From positions 1-60,221 of the forward strand of contig CAXTEJ010000018.1 in NCBI GenBank assembly GCA_964243295.1: a stretch of DNA of 60,221 nt, read 5' to 3'. This stretch comes from CAXTEJ01 sp964243295 (GTDB lineage Bacteria; Actinomycetota; Actinomycetes; Actinomycetales; Angustibacteraceae). The notes below the pieces were generated by a model that was given only the letters and a program-made list of their open reading frames with translations, was not told where the DNA came from and did no database searches. Positions 37,187-47,186 of this stretch are shown here, in pieces. Each line of letters starts with the position of its first letter. Positions within the stretch are counted from its first letter, which is position 1. The position numbers and the translations under genes are program-made.

Positions 37187-38882
37187 GGCGCACCGCCCAC
37201 GCCGAGGCCGGCGGCAGCTCGTCGCCGGCGCGGGCGGCGATGCGCAGGTAGGGACCGCCGACCACCAGCTCGTCGTCGGCGGTCGGCCCGAGAGGCAGCG
37301 GCGAGGAGGTCAGCTCGAGGTCGGCACGGCGCGGCAGCGTCAGCCGGAAGCACGAGCCCTGGCCGGGCTCGCCCCAGGCCTGCAGCCAGCCGCCGTGCAG
37401 CCGCGCGTCCTCGCCCGCGATGGCGAGGCCGAGACCCGTGCCGCCGAGCGTGCGGGCGCGCGAGGGGTCGCCACGCCAGAACCGGTTGAACACCAGCGCC
37501 GACTCGCCGGGCTTGAGCCCGACCCCGTGGTCGCGCACCGACACCGCGACGGCGTGGTCGTCGCCGGCGACACTCACGTCGATGGGCCGGCCGTTGCCGT
37601 GCTCGAGCGCGTTGACCACCAGGTTGCGCAGGATGCGGTCGATGCGACGGGGGTCGACCTCGGCCACGCACTCGCGCTCGGAGACGACCAGCTGCAGCGT
37701 CTCGCCAGCCGCACTGAGCGGGACGGCTGCCTCGACGACGCGCGCCGCGAGGTCGCGCAGGTCGACCGGCTCGCGCTCGAGCACCGCACCGCCGGCGTCG
37801 ATGCGGCTGATCTCGAGCAGGTCGGCGAGCAGCACCTCGAACCGGTCGAGCTGGGTCTGCAGCAGCTCGGCCGAGCGCGCTGCCAGCGGGTCGAAGTCGG
37901 CGCGGGCGTCGTGCAGGACGTCGGCGGCCATGCGCACGGTCGTCAGCGGGGTGCGCAGCTCGTGCGAGACGTCGGAGACGAAGCGCTGCTGCACCCGCGA
38001 GAGGTGCTCGAGCTGGCGGATCTGGTTCTGCAGGCTGATGGCCATCGCGTTGAAGCTGGCAGCCAGCCGGGCGAGGTCGTCCTCGCCGCGCGCCCGCATC
38101 CGCTCGTGCAGGCGGCCGGACGCCAGCCGCTGGGCGACGAGCGAGGCCTGCCGCACCGGCGCCACCACCTGCCGGGTGACCACGAAGGCGAGGGCTCCGA
38201 CGAGCAGCACCAGCAGGGCGCCCCCGATGAGCAGCGTGCGGCGCACGAGGTCGAGCGTGGCCTGCTCGCGCTCGAGGCTGAAGACGAAGTACAGCTCGTA
38301 CGCGCCGCCGACCGGGAGGGTGAGGCGCGACCCGACAGCGATGCCCGGCACGCTCGGCGCGCCGTCGTCGTAGGTGATGCGGATGAACTGCGACTCGCGG
38401 CGGCCGGTGCGCTCGACGCGGTCGCGCAGCACCTGCGGGATGACCGTCGACGACAGGGCGGGAGAGCTGAGCGCCGGGGCGGTCGTGGAGCTGGTGGCGT
38501 CGGCGGCCGCGCGCAGCAGCACGACCTCGCGCGAGCGGTCGGGCTGGGGCGAGGCGAGGGCGCGCACCAGGTCGGTGAGCAGCAGGTTGAGGCCCAGGGT
38601 GTCGGTGACGGTGTTGAAGCGCGCCTCCGCCTCGACCTGGCCGCGGCGGGCCTCGCCGAGGGCGGCGGTCAGACGGTCCTGCACCAGACCCTCGCGGATG
38701 CGGCCGAACACCAGGGTGCCGACACCGGCGACCACGGCCAGGCCGAGCAGCATCGTCGTGGCGACCACGCGCAGGGACAGCGAGCGCCGCCAGCGGCTCA
38801 GCAGCGGGCCGCCCGCCGCGCGCGGGCCGAGCCGACGCAGCAGCGCGGCGGCACGGGCGCGGGCGGCGGCGCCCCGGTTCAC
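37179..38882 (-). CDS. mtrB: Sensor histidine kinase MtrB
   Basis: A 567-residue membrane kinase, partner of MtrA in control of cell division and wall genes. TM1 is near residues 38-60 and TM2 near 214-236, flanking an extracellular domain; a HAMP domain follows, then the H-box VSDVSHELRTPLT with phospho-acceptor His307. The HATPase motifs NALEHGN, DHGVGLKPGE and GGTGLGLAIA are intact. The GTG start overlaps the mtrA stop by 4 nt. Length and arrangement match M. tuberculosis MtrB. Confidence 0.96.
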   Translation of the reverse strand: MNRGAAARARAAALLRRLGPRAAGGPLLSRWRRSLSLRVVATTMLLGLAVVAGVGTLVFGRIREGLVQDRLTAALGEARRGQVEAEARFNTVTDTLGLNLLLTDLVRALASPQPDRSREVVLLRAAADATSSTTAPALSSPALSSTVIPQVLRDRVERTGRRESQFIRITYDDGAPSVPGIAVGSRLTLPVGGAYELYFVFSLEREQATLDLVRRTLLIGGALLVLLVGALAFVVTRQVVAPVRQASLVAQRLASGRLHERMRARGEDDLARLAASFNAMAISLQNQIRQLEHLSRVQQRFVSDVSHELRTPLTTVRMAADVLHDARADFDPLAARSAELLQTQLDRFEVLLADLLEISRIDAGGAVLEREPVDLRDLAARVVEAAVPLSAAGETLQLVVSERECVAEVDPRRIDRILRNLVVNALEHGNGRPIDVSVAGDDHAVAVSVRDHGVGLKPGESALVFNRFWRGDPSRARTLGGTGLGLAIAGEDARLHGGWLQAWGEPGQGSCFRLTLPRRADLELTSSPLPLGPTADDELVVGGPYLRIAARAGDELPPASAWAVRRG

Positions 38883-39568
38883 TCGGGTCGTCCCGCCTGG
38901 CCGGCCTTGTAGCCGACGCCGCGGACGGTGACGACGACCTCGGGCCGCTCGGGGTCGAGCTCGATCTTGGACCGCAGCCGCTGCACGTGGACGTTGACCA
39001 GCCGGGTGTCGCCGGCGTGCCGATAGCCCCACACCTGCTCGAGCAGGACCTCGCGGGAGAACACCTGCCAGGGCTTGCGGGCCAGGGCGACGAGCAGGTC
39101 GAACTCGAGCGGCGTCAGCGAGATGGGCGTGCTGTCGCGGCGCACCGTGTGACCCGGGACGTCGATGCTGAGGTCGCCGATCGTCAGCCGCTCCGGGGAG
39201 GAGTCGCCCCCGCCGCGCAGCCGAGCGCGCACGCGCGCCACGAGCTCCTTGGGCTTGAACGGCTTGAGCACGTAGTCGTCGGCGCCCGACTCCAGACCGA
39301 CCACGACGTCGACCGTGTCGGTCTTCGCGGTCAGCATCACGATGGGCACGCCGGACTCGGCGCGGATGCGCCGGCACACCTCGATGCCGTCGACGCCCGG
39401 GAGCATGACGTCGAGGAGCACCAGGTCGGGCTGCACCTCGCGGAAGGCCGTCAGCGCGGTCTCGCCGTCACCGCAGTGCACCGGCTCGTAGCCCTCGCCG
39501 CGCAGCACGATGCCCAGCATCTCGGCCAGTGCGACGTCGTCGTCGACGACCAGAACGCGACCCCTCAC
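38879..39568 (-). CDS. mtrA: Response regulator MtrA
   Basis: A 229-residue OmpR-family regulator. Phospho-acceptor Asp53 lies in LVLLDVMLPGVDG, the receiver lysine in DDYVLKPFKPKELVARVRA, and the winged helix ends VRGVGYKAGQAG, nearly identical to mycobacterial MtrA. The GTG at 39568 is chosen because AGGGAGG lies 5 nt before it; the GTG two codons upstream lies inside that site. It begins the mtrA-mtrB-lpqB operon and is divergent from the membrane/MoxR operon. Confidence 0.97.
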   Translation of the reverse strand: MRGRVLVVDDDVALAEMLGIVLRGEGYEPVHCGDGETALTAFREVQPDLVLLDVMLPGVDGIEVCRRIRAESGVPIVMLTAKTDTVDVVVGLESGADDYVLKPFKPKELVARVRARLRGGGDSSPERLTIGDLSIDVPGHTVRRDSTPISLTPLEFDLLVALARKPWQVFSREVLLEQVWGYRHAGDTRLVNVHVQRLRSKIELDPERPEVVVTVRGVGYKAGQAGRPE

Positions 39569-39777
39569 GCCCACCTCCCTGTCCGCCCCATGCTCTCACC
39601 CGCGAGCAGTGCCCTGGTGGCTGCATCCACAGGCGCGCCGGGAGCACCGCGGTGGTGGCCCCCCGGCGGGCCGCTCGTCCACAGGCAGGGCGTCGCCGCC
39701 CGACGACGGGATCGCTCCCGTGGCACGATGGGGCCGCGCCAGGGTGGGCGCGCCGATCGCGGGGACCACGGGGGGAC

Positions 39778-41103
39778 ATGAGCGAGCAGCCGCCGACACC
39801 AGGGGCCTGGCAGTCCCCCGACGGTCGCGCCGAGCCAGGTCACGAGCAGGCGGGGCCAGCGGGGGCCCGGCCGCCGGCCGCCGGTGAGACGGTCGGAGCG
39901 CCACTGCCCTCCCACCTGACCTCGGCGGACAACCCCCTGCTGCCGCCGACGTCCCTGCCGGCCGGCGCTGGGGTGCCGCCGATCCCAGGCGGCACCAGCG
40001 CCACCGTGCCGCCGATCCCAGGCGGCACCAGCGCCACCGTGCCGCCGGTCCCCGGGGCACCCACCTCGTGGGGCGCCGCGCCGACCGGCCCGCCGGGTGC
40101 GGCGTACGGCCTGCCCTACGGTGCTGCGCCCGGGCCGCAGTGGGTGCCGCCGCCCAAGCCCGGCGTGGTGCCGCTGCGCCCGCTGGGGCTCGGCGAGCTG
40201 CTCGACGGCTCCGTGCAGACCATGCGACAGAACCCCCGCGTGATGCTCGGCTTCTCGGCGGCCGTCATGGCGGTCGTCGGCGTCGTCTCCACCGTGCTGC
40301 AGGTGGTGGGGCTGCCGCGGCTGCTGAGCGTCACCGACACCCCTCGCAACGAGCTCGGCGCGGGCGAGGCAGCCAGCGCCATCGGCGGGGGGCTGGGCGG
40401 ACTCGTGCTGCCGGCGATCCTGCAGGCGGTCGCGACGATCGTGCTGTCGGGGCTGCTGATCGTCGCGGTCAGCGAGGCCGTCCTGGGCCGGCGTCCGCCC
40501 GTCGCGCAGGTCTGGGCCACCGCTCGACCGCGGTTGCTGCCGCTCATCGGTGTGAGCCTGCTCGCCGGTCTCATGAGCCTGCTCGCGGTGGCCCTGCTGG
40601 TCGGGCCCGGCATCGCGCTGCTCGCGGTGTCGACGACGGCCGGAGTGATCGGCCTGCTGATCGGCGTCCCGCTGGCGTTCGCGCTCGCCGTCTTCGTCTA
40701 CGTGCGGCTGGCCTTCGCCGCGCCGGCGCTGCTGCTCGAGCGCCTGGGGGTCGTCGAGGCCATGCGGCGTTCGTGGCGGCTGGTCGCCGGCTCGTGGTGG
40801 CGCGTCTTCGGCATCCTGCTGCTCACAGCCATCATCGCCGCGATCGCCAACGGGTTGCTGCAGGCGCCGTTCGCGATCGTCGGGGCCGTCGTCGCGGGCG
40901 TCGTCTCGTCGTCCGACGCCGCCTCGACCGGGTCCATCACCCTGCCGCTGGTCGTCTCGACGGTCGCCAGCAACATCGGCACCGTGGTCGCCGCCACCGT
41001 GAGCGCCCCCTTCTCGGCCGCCGTGACCGCCCTGCTCTACATCGACCTGCGCATCCGCCGCGAGGGGCTCGACGTCGCCCTGGCGCGCGCGGCCGGCGCA
41101 TGA
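39778..41103 (+). CDS. Multi-pass membrane protein (GDPD membrane-domain/Rv3689-like)
   Basis: A 441-residue protein. The first 130 residues are Pro/Gly-rich and contain a 30-bp direct repeat giving VPPIPGGTSAT twice. The rest holds about six membrane segments with LRPLGLGELLDGSVQTMRQNP before the first and ALLYIDLRIRREGLDV after the last; both ends are typical of the glycerophosphodiester phosphodiesterase membrane-domain family, without any phosphodiesterase domain. GGGGG precedes the ATG at 39778. It starts the DUF4129-DUF4350-MoxR-DUF58 run, as Rv3689 does in M. tuberculosis. Confidence 0.8.
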   Translation: MSEQPPTPGAWQSPDGRAEPGHEQAGPAGARPPAAGETVGAPLPSHLTSADNPLLPPTSLPAGAGVPPIPGGTSATVPPIPGGTSATVPPVPGAPTSWGAAPTGPPGAAYGLPYGAAPGPQWVPPPKPGVVPLRPLGLGELLDGSVQTMRQNPRVMLGFSAAVMAVVGVVSTVLQVVGLPRLLSVTDTPRNELGAGEAASAIGGGLGGLVLPAILQAVATIVLSGLLIVAVSEAVLGRRPPVAQVWATARPRLLPLIGVSLLAGLMSLLAVALLVGPGIALLAVSTTAGVIGLLIGVPLAFALAVFVYVRLAFAAPALLLERLGVVEAMRRSWRLVAGSWWRVFGILLLTAIIAAIANGLLQAPFAIVGAVVAGVVSSSDAASTGSITLPLVVSTVASNIGTVVAATVSAPFSAAVTALLYIDLRIRREGLDVALARAAGA

Positions 41104-41128
41104 GGCGCAGCCGATCGCGCACGGGCGC

Positions 41129-41812
41129 ATGAGCGTCCTCGACCCCTCGCGGGGCACCGCACGCGACTGGGCCCTGCAGGAGCTCGCCGACCCGGCGTAC
41201 GCGACGGCTCGTCCCGGGTGGGCGCAGCGGCTCGCGGGCTGGCTGCTCCGTCACCTGCAGCTGGTGCAGCTGCCCGGCGCACCGGGGCGCGGGCTCGGCT
41301 TGGTGCTGCTCGTGGCCGTGCTGGCGCTGCTGGTCGCACTCGTGCTCTGGCGCGTGGGCGGGCTGCGCGCCGGGGTCGCCCGGCGCGCCCGCGCCGCGGT
41401 GCTGGACGACGTGCGGCGCACGGCCGCCGAGCACCGGCGCCTCGCCGACGCCGCAGCCGCGGCCGGCCGCTTCGACGAAGCGGTCCGCGAGCGATTCCGC
41501 GCGGTCACCCGAGCTCTGGAGGAGCGGGTCGTGCTCGACGAGCGGCCAGGACGCACCGCGGCCGAGGTCGCCGCCGAGGCGGGACTGGCCCTGCCGGGAT
41601 CGGCCGCAGCCCTCCGCGCCGGTGCGCGCGTCTTCGACGACGTCACGTACGGCGGGCGGCCCGGCACGCCCGACGCCGACCGCGGGCTCCGCGCGCTCGA
41701 CGAGCAGGTGGCCGCTGAGCGCCCGCGGCAGGCGGCCCTGGTCGGCAGTGCGGCGAGCGGGCCTGATGGTCCGCCCGGCGACCGCGGCGACCGCGGCGCG
41801 GGGGCCGCGTGA
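41129..41812 (+). CDS. DUF4129-domain protein
   Basis: A 227-residue protein with one membrane segment near residues 57-75 (LGLVLLVAVLALLVALVLW). The conserved cytoplasmic part (DEAVRERFRAVTRALEERVV and the following ERPGRTAAEVA) defines the DUF4129 family, found next to MoxR and DUF58 genes. It begins 25 nt after the preceding stop. The C-terminus ends in GDRGDRG coded by a 9-bp DNA repeat that recurs in the next gene. GTGA overlap links it to DUF4350. Confidence 0.85.
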   Translation: MSVLDPSRGTARDWALQELADPAYATARPGWAQRLAGWLLRHLQLVQLPGAPGRGLGLVLLVAVLALLVALVLWRVGGLRAGVARRARAAVLDDVRRTAAEHRRLADAAAAAGRFDEAVRERFRAVTRALEERVVLDERPGRTAAEVAAEAGLALPGSAAALRAGARVFDDVTYGGRPGTPDADRGLRALDEQVAAERPRQAALVGSAASGPDGPPGDRGDRGAGAA

Positions 41813-43131
41813 GCCCGGCGTCCTCACCGGATCTCGCGCGCGGCATGTCGCTGGACGGTCCGTCGCCCGACCGCGACGTCCGCCTCGACCGCCTAGACGG
41901 CCACGACGACCGCGGCGACCCCGGCGACCGCGGCGACCGCGGCGACCGCGACGACGACGACCGCGACGACGAGGGCGCTGCGACGACGCGCGAGCGGCTG
42001 CGGCGCGCCCGCTGGCCGCTCGCCGTCGCGGCGGCGGTCGTGGTCGCCGCGCTCATCGGCCTGCTGCTGCTGCGACCGAGCGGCAGCGCCTTCCTCGACC
42101 CCGACAGCGTGGCTCCGACCGGTGGCCGCGCCGTGGTGCAGGTGCTGCGCGACCACGGCGTGCCGGTCGAGGTGCGCACCCGCTTCGAGCAGGTGGCGAG
42201 CGACCTGCGCGGCGGGGCCGACCTCACCGTGGTGGTCGCCCGCCCCGACCTGCTGGTCGGCGAGCGCACGCAGGACCTGCGCCGGGCCGTCACGGCGGCC
42301 GGGGCCGACCTCGTGCTGGTCGGCGCCGGGTCGACCCTGGTCAACGACCTCGACCTGCCGCTGCAGGTGCGCCCGGTCGAGGGCACGCAGGTGCGCGACC
42401 CCGGCTGCGGCGACGACGGCGCGCGGCGCGCGGGAACGGCCCTGACCGGCGGTTACGCCTACCGGCGCCAGCCGGGGTCCGACGTCCGGCTCACGCAGTG
42501 CTACCTGGTGGGCGACGGTGGCACCTGGACCGCGCTCACCGGTGCCGGCGGCGGACGCACCACGCTCGTGGGCTCCGGTCGCGCGTTCACCAACGACGAG
42601 CTGGCCGCCGAGGGCAACGCCGCCCTGGCGGTCGGCACCCTCGGCGCCCAGCCGCGCGTCGTGTGGTGGACGCCGAGCCCGCTCGACACCGGCGTCACCG
42701 CACCCCCGAGCCTGCGCGACCTCGTGCCCGGCGGCGTCGGGTGGGGGCTGGCCCAGGCCGTCGTGGCCGTCCTGGTGGCCCTGCTGTGGCGCGGCCGCCG
42801 CCTCGGCCGGCTCGTGACCGAGCCGCTGCCGGTCGTCGTGCGCTCGGTCGAGACCACGCTCGGACGCGGCCGGCTCTACCGGCGGGCACGCGCGCGCGGC
42901 CGCGCTGCCCAGGTGCTGCGGGTGGCCGCCGTCCGACGGCTCGCCGGGGCGTGCTCGCTGCCGCGCACCGCAGACCCCGGCACGGTCGCGGCGGCCGTCG
43001 CGGTGCGCACCGGCCGCCCGGCGCCCGACGTCGGCGCGCTGCTGGTCGGCCCCGACCCCGGCGACGACGCCGCGCTGGTCCGCCTCGCCCACGACCTCGA
43101 CGACGTCGAGGCGGCGGTGCGCCGGGCATGA
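41809..43131 (+). CDS. DUF4350-domain membrane protein
   Basis: A 440-residue protein with an unusual Asp/Arg/Gly-rich N-terminal tail (DRGDPGDRGDRGDRDDDDRD), one membrane segment near 70-88, a DUF4350 domain with a Rossmann-like feel (TVVVARPDLLVGERTQDL, ADLVLVGAG) and a second membrane segment near 315-330 followed by a cytoplasmic tail. Function is unknown; it is a steady member of the DUF4129-DUF4350-MoxR-DUF58 cluster. The GTG start overlaps the previous stop by 4 nt, and its stop overlaps a 28-codon micro-ORF. Confidence 0.83.
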   Translation: MSPASSPDLARGMSLDGPSPDRDVRLDRLDGHDDRGDPGDRGDRGDRDDDDRDDEGAATTRERLRRARWPLAVAAAVVVAALIGLLLLRPSGSAFLDPDSVAPTGGRAVVQVLRDHGVPVEVRTRFEQVASDLRGGADLTVVVARPDLLVGERTQDLRRAVTAAGADLVLVGAGSTLVNDLDLPLQVRPVEGTQVRDPGCGDDGARRAGTALTGGYAYRRQPGSDVRLTQCYLVGDGGTWTALTGAGGGRTTLVGSGRAFTNDELAAEGNAALAVGTLGAQPRVVWWTPSPLDTGVTAPPSLRDLVPGGVGWGLAQAVVAVLVALLWRGRRLGRLVTEPLPVVVRSVETTLGRGRLYRRARARGRAAQVLRVAAVRRLAGACSLPRTADPGTVAAAVAVRTGRPAPDVGALLVGPDPGDDAALVRLAHDLDDVEAAVRRA

Positions 43132-43210
43132 CCCCCGCTCCCCCACCGCACGAGCCGCCCGCCAGTCCCGAGCGCCAGCCCGCCGACCCCCTCCTCGAAG
43201 GTGCACCCGC

Positions 43211-43214
<4 letters not shown>
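43128..43214 (+). CDS. 28-residue coupling micro-ORF
   Basis: An ATG overlapping the DUF4350 stop (ATGA) opens a 28-codon frame whose TGA overlaps the moxR ATG (ATGA at 43211-43214). The product is Pro-rich (TPAPPPHEPPASPERQPADP) and shows no domain. It may exist mainly to carry ribosomes across the 79-nt gap. Whether the peptide is stable is unknown. Confidence 0.45.
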
Positions 43215-44259
<1,045 letters not shown>

Positions 44260-44263
<4 letters not shown>

Positions 44264-44310
44264 CCACCCCCGCCGTCACGCGCGCACGGGAGGTGCCGCC
44301 GTGGCGCTGA
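44260..44310 (+). CDS. 16-residue coupling micro-ORF
   Basis: An ATG overlapping the moxR stop (ATGA) opens a 16-codon frame that ends inside the DUF58 gene, 10 nt past its GTG. It contains the DUF58 ribosome site GGGAGGTG. Like the 28-codon frame before moxR it would keep translation continuous. No peptide function is implied. Confidence 0.4.
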
Positions 44311-45596
44311 CCGGGCGAGCGGCGCTCGTCGCGCTGGCCGGCGTGCTGTACGTCGCGCTCGTGCAGCCCGGGTGGGACGGGCTCGGGGTGTGGTTGCTGC
44401 TGCTCGTGGTCCTCGTGGGCGTCGACCTGCTGCTGGCCGCCAGCCCGCGGCGGCTGCAGCTGCACCGCGAGGCGCCGGGCGCCGTCCGGCTCGGGGAGGC
44501 CACCGCGACCTCGGTCGTGCTCGCCAACCCCGGGCCGCGCCGGCTGCGAGGGGTGCTGCGCGACGCCTGGCAGCCCTCCGCCGGCGCCCAGCGCGACCGG
44601 CACCGGCTCGACCTGCCGGCCGGTGAGCGGGCGCGCATGACCACCGTGCTGGTGCCGACCCGCCGCGGCGACCGCACCGCCGATCGGGTGACCGTGCGCG
44701 CCCTCGGGCCGCTGCGGGTCGCCGGCCGGCAGCGGTCGATGAGGGTGCCGGGCACCGTGCGGGCGCTGCCGCCGTTCACCTCGCGCCGGCTGCTGCCCAG
44801 CCGCCTCGCGCGGCTGCGCGAGATCGACGGCCGCTCGAGCGTCAACGTGCGCGGCCAGGGCACCGAGTTCGACTCGCTGCGCGACTACGTCGACGGCGAC
44901 GACGTGCGCAGCATCGACTGGCGCGCCACCGCGCGGCGCCGCGAGGTCGTCGTCCGCACCTGGCGGCCCGAGCGCGACCGGCGCGTCGTCATCGTGCTCG
45001 ACACCTCCCGGACGGCGGCCGGCCGGGTCGGCGACGCGCCCCGCCTGGACGCCGCCATGGACGCCGCGCTGCTGCTCACCGCCCTCGCCAGCCGGGCCGG
45101 CGACCGCGTCGACCTGCTCGCCGTCGACCGCCGGGTGCGGGCGCGCGTCGAGGGCGCCGGGCAGCGCACGGTGCTGCACGCGATGGTCACCGCGATGGCG
45201 CCGCTGGAGGCCGAGCTGGTGGAGGCCGACTGGTCGGTCGCCGTCAGCGCCGTGCGGGCGCGGCTGTCACGGCGCGCGCTCGTGGTGCTGCTCACCCCGC
45301 TGGAGGCAGCCGCGATCGAGGAGGGGCTGCTGCCCGTGCTCGGCCAGCTGACCCGGCGGCACCAGGTGGTGATCGCCTCGGTCGCCGACCCGGCGGTGGC
45401 CGCGCTCGCCACCGGCCGCGACGGCGTGGACGCGGTCTACGACGCCGCAGCCGCCGAGCGCACCACCCTCGACCGTGAGCGCGTGACCCGCCTGATGACC
45501 TCGCTCGGAGCCGACGTGCTCGACGCGACGCCGGACGCCCTGCCCGGCGCGCTCGCCGACCGCTACCTCGCGCTCAAGGCCGCCGGCCGGCTGTGA
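44301..45596 (+). CDS. DUF58-domain protein
   Basis: A 431-residue protein with two N-terminal membrane segments (ALVALAGVLYVALVQPGW; VWLLLLVVLVGVDLLLA) and a DUF58 domain, whose signature TEFDSLRDYVDGDDVRSIDW is intact. The remaining C-terminal part resembles a von Willebrand A fold (RRVVIVLDTSRTAAGR; DRVDLLAVDR), the usual MoxR partner. The GTG start has GGGAGG upstream. It ends the plus-strand operon; a Nudix gene converges 41 nt away. Confidence 0.9.
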   Translation: MALTGRAALVALAGVLYVALVQPGWDGLGVWLLLLVVLVGVDLLLAASPRRLQLHREAPGAVRLGEATATSVVLANPGPRRLRGVLRDAWQPSAGAQRDRHRLDLPAGERARMTTVLVPTRRGDRTADRVTVRALGPLRVAGRQRSMRVPGTVRALPPFTSRRLLPSRLARLREIDGRSSVNVRGQGTEFDSLRDYVDGDDVRSIDWRATARRREVVVRTWRPERDRRVVIVLDTSRTAAGRVGDAPRLDAAMDAALLLTALASRAGDRVDLLAVDRRVRARVEGAGQRTVLHAMVTAMAPLEAELVEADWSVAVSAVRARLSRRALVVLLTPLEAAAIEEGLLPVLGQLTRRHQVVIASVADPAVAALATGRDGVDAVYDAAAAERTTLDRERVTRLMTSLGADVLDATPDALPGALADRYLALKAAGRL

Positions 45597-45637
45597 CCGT
45601 CGGCAGCGTCCGCGAAGGCCGGCGCGGCCCAGCGACG

Positions 45638-46108
45638 CTAGTCGCGGGCGAAGCGGGCGCGCTCCTCGCCCGAGAGCGCGACCGCGATGCGCTCGACCAT
45701 CACCGGGCGCATCGGCGGCAGCGCGTCCAGCGCGAACCACCCCACGTCCGTCGACTCGTCGTCACCGACCACCGCCTCCCCCGACACCCAGCTGCAGGCG
45801 AAGGTGAGGTCGAGGTAGACCGCCTGGTCGCCGTTGGCGTGCGTCACCTGCTCGCCCGCCGACACCGCCGCCAGCCGGTCGACCCGGATGTCGACGCCCG
45901 CCTCCTCGCGGGCCTCGCGCCGGGCGCCCACGGCCGGGTCCTCACCGGGCTCGAGGATGCCGGTGACCGGCGTCCACTCCCCGTTGTCGGCGCGCCGCAC
46001 CAGCAGCAGCCGGGTGTCACGCCGGACGACGGCGGTGACGCCGGGCAGCCACAGCCGCGCGGTGCCCACCGAGCGCCGCAGCTCGACGATGAAGTCGGGG
46101 ATCGGCAT
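45638..46108 (-). CDS. Nudix hydrolase
   Basis: A 156-residue Nudix protein. The Nudix box (GX5EX7REUXEEXGU) is complete: GILEPGEDPAVGARREAREE followed by AGVD. It hydrolyses a nucleoside diphosphate linked to another group; which one is not clear. The opening PIPDFIVELRRSVGTARLWLPGVTAVV is shared with many actinobacterial members. TAGGGT at 46115-46120 ends 6 nt before the ATG, so the mRNA is probably leaderless. Confidence 0.9.
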   Translation of the reverse strand: MPIPDFIVELRRSVGTARLWLPGVTAVVRRDTRLLLVRRADNGEWTPVTGILEPGEDPAVGARREAREEAGVDIRVDRLAAVSAGEQVTHANGDQAVYLDLTFACSWVSGEAVVGDDESTDVGWFALDALPPMRPVMVERIAVALSGEERARFARD

Positions 46109-46114
46109 GCCCCG

Positions 46115-46120
46115 ACCCTA
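46115..46120 (-). promoter_or_regulatory. -10 box for leaderless Nudix mRNA
   Basis: TAGGGT on the minus strand ends 6 nt before the Nudix ATG. No ribosome site at proper spacing is present. Confidence 0.55.
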
Positions 46121-46166
46121 GGCCGCGCCGTCCGGCTGCGAGGGCAGTGCTGTCGGCTGCGAGCGG

Positions 46167-47162
46167 TCAGCCGCGGACGGGCAGCGCGTCGCCGGTGAGC
46201 TCGGCTTCGAGGTCACCGGTCTCGCCTGCGGCCACGGCGCGGCGGCCGAGGGTGAGCACGTAGGTCAGGAAGGCCAGCTCGGCCAGCACGCCGATGCCGA
46301 GCCGAGCCCACGTGGGCAGTGGCGAGGGCGTCACGAACGCCTCGATGACCCCCGAGACGGCCAGCACGACGACCAGCCCCAGGACGACGGACGCCGCCGC
46401 CCGGCCCTGCGCGGCCAGCGACTGCGACCGGGTGCGAGGGCCGGGGTCGACCCACGACCAGAACAGCTGCAGCCCCGTGCCGGCGGCCACGAACACCGCG
46501 GTCAGCTCGAGCAGCCCGTGGGGCAGGATCAGCCCGAGGAAGACCCCCAGCCGGTCGTTGGCGGCCATCAGCCCGCCGACCAGCCCGACGTTGAGGGCGT
46601 TCTGCGCCAGCACGTAGATCACGGGGGCGCCCAGCACCCCCACCGCGATGCACAGGGCCGCGACCCAGGCGTTGTTGGTCCACACCCGTGCCGCGAAGCT
46701 GCCCGCGGCGTACTCGGAGTAGTAGGCGGCGAAGTCGTTCTCCACCAGCTGGCGGATCTCGGCCGGCGACCCCACGCTCGCCTGCGCGGCCGGTGTCACG
46801 GCCACCCACCAACCCGCGGCGATGCCCAGCACGAGGCTGAAGGCGCTGGTGCCGATCCACCAGCGGCGCCCGGCGTAGAGCGCGGCGGGGAACGCCACGG
46901 TGAAGAAGCGGACGACGTCGCGCCAGGCCGGGTCGTGGCTGCCGGTCGACGTGGCCCGGGCCCGCGCCACCAGGGTCGACAGCCGGCTGACCAGCGCCGG
47001 GTCGGGCGCGGCCGACCGCACGACCGACAGCTGCGTCGCCACCCGCTGGTAGAGGTCGATGAGCTCGTCGGCCTGGGCGCCGGTGAGGCGCCGCTGCCGG
47101 CTCAGCTGCTCCAGCCGCGCCCAGTCGTCGCGGTGCGCCGTGACGAAGGCGTCGAGGTCCAC
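46167..47162 (-). CDS. Stage II sporulation protein M-like membrane protein
   Basis: A 331-residue SpoIIM-family protein (Rv3694c-like). The N-terminal 90 residues are a helical cytoplasmic part (VDLDAFVTAHRDDWARLEQL) and about six membrane segments follow, with LGLILPHGLLELTAVFVAAGTG typical of the SpoIIM/DUF95 core. In spore formers SpoIIM drives septal wall remodelling; no sporulation is implied here. The GTG at 47162 is 24 bp from the divergent RDD gene. TACGCT ends 7 nt before the GTG, so the mRNA is likely leaderless. Confidence 0.85.
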   Translation of the reverse strand: MDLDAFVTAHRDDWARLEQLSRQRRLTGAQADELIDLYQRVATQLSVVRSAAPDPALVSRLSTLVARARATSTGSHDPAWRDVVRFFTVAFPAALYAGRRWWIGTSAFSLVLGIAAGWWVAVTPAAQASVGSPAEIRQLVENDFAAYYSEYAAGSFAARVWTNNAWVAALCIAVGVLGAPVIYVLAQNALNVGLVGGLMAANDRLGVFLGLILPHGLLELTAVFVAAGTGLQLFWSWVDPGPRTRSQSLAAQGRAAASVVLGLVVVLAVSGVIEAFVTPSPLPTWARLGIGVLAELAFLTYVLTLGRRAVAAGETGDLEAELTGDALPVRG

Positions 47163-47169
47163 GGCGCGA

Positions 47170-47179
47170 AGCGTAGCCT
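47170..47179. promoter_or_regulatory. Symmetric bidirectional promoter with overlapping -10 boxes
   Basis: The plus-strand box TAGCCT (47174-47179) ends 7 nt before the RDD ATG, and the minus-strand box TACGCT (47175-47170) ends 7 nt before the SpoIIM-like GTG. They share the TA at 47174-47175. Both genes would give leaderless mRNAs from one tiny promoter. The spacings and shared bases are read directly; promoter activity is inferred. Confidence 0.7.
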
Positions 47180-47186
47180 GGCGCGC

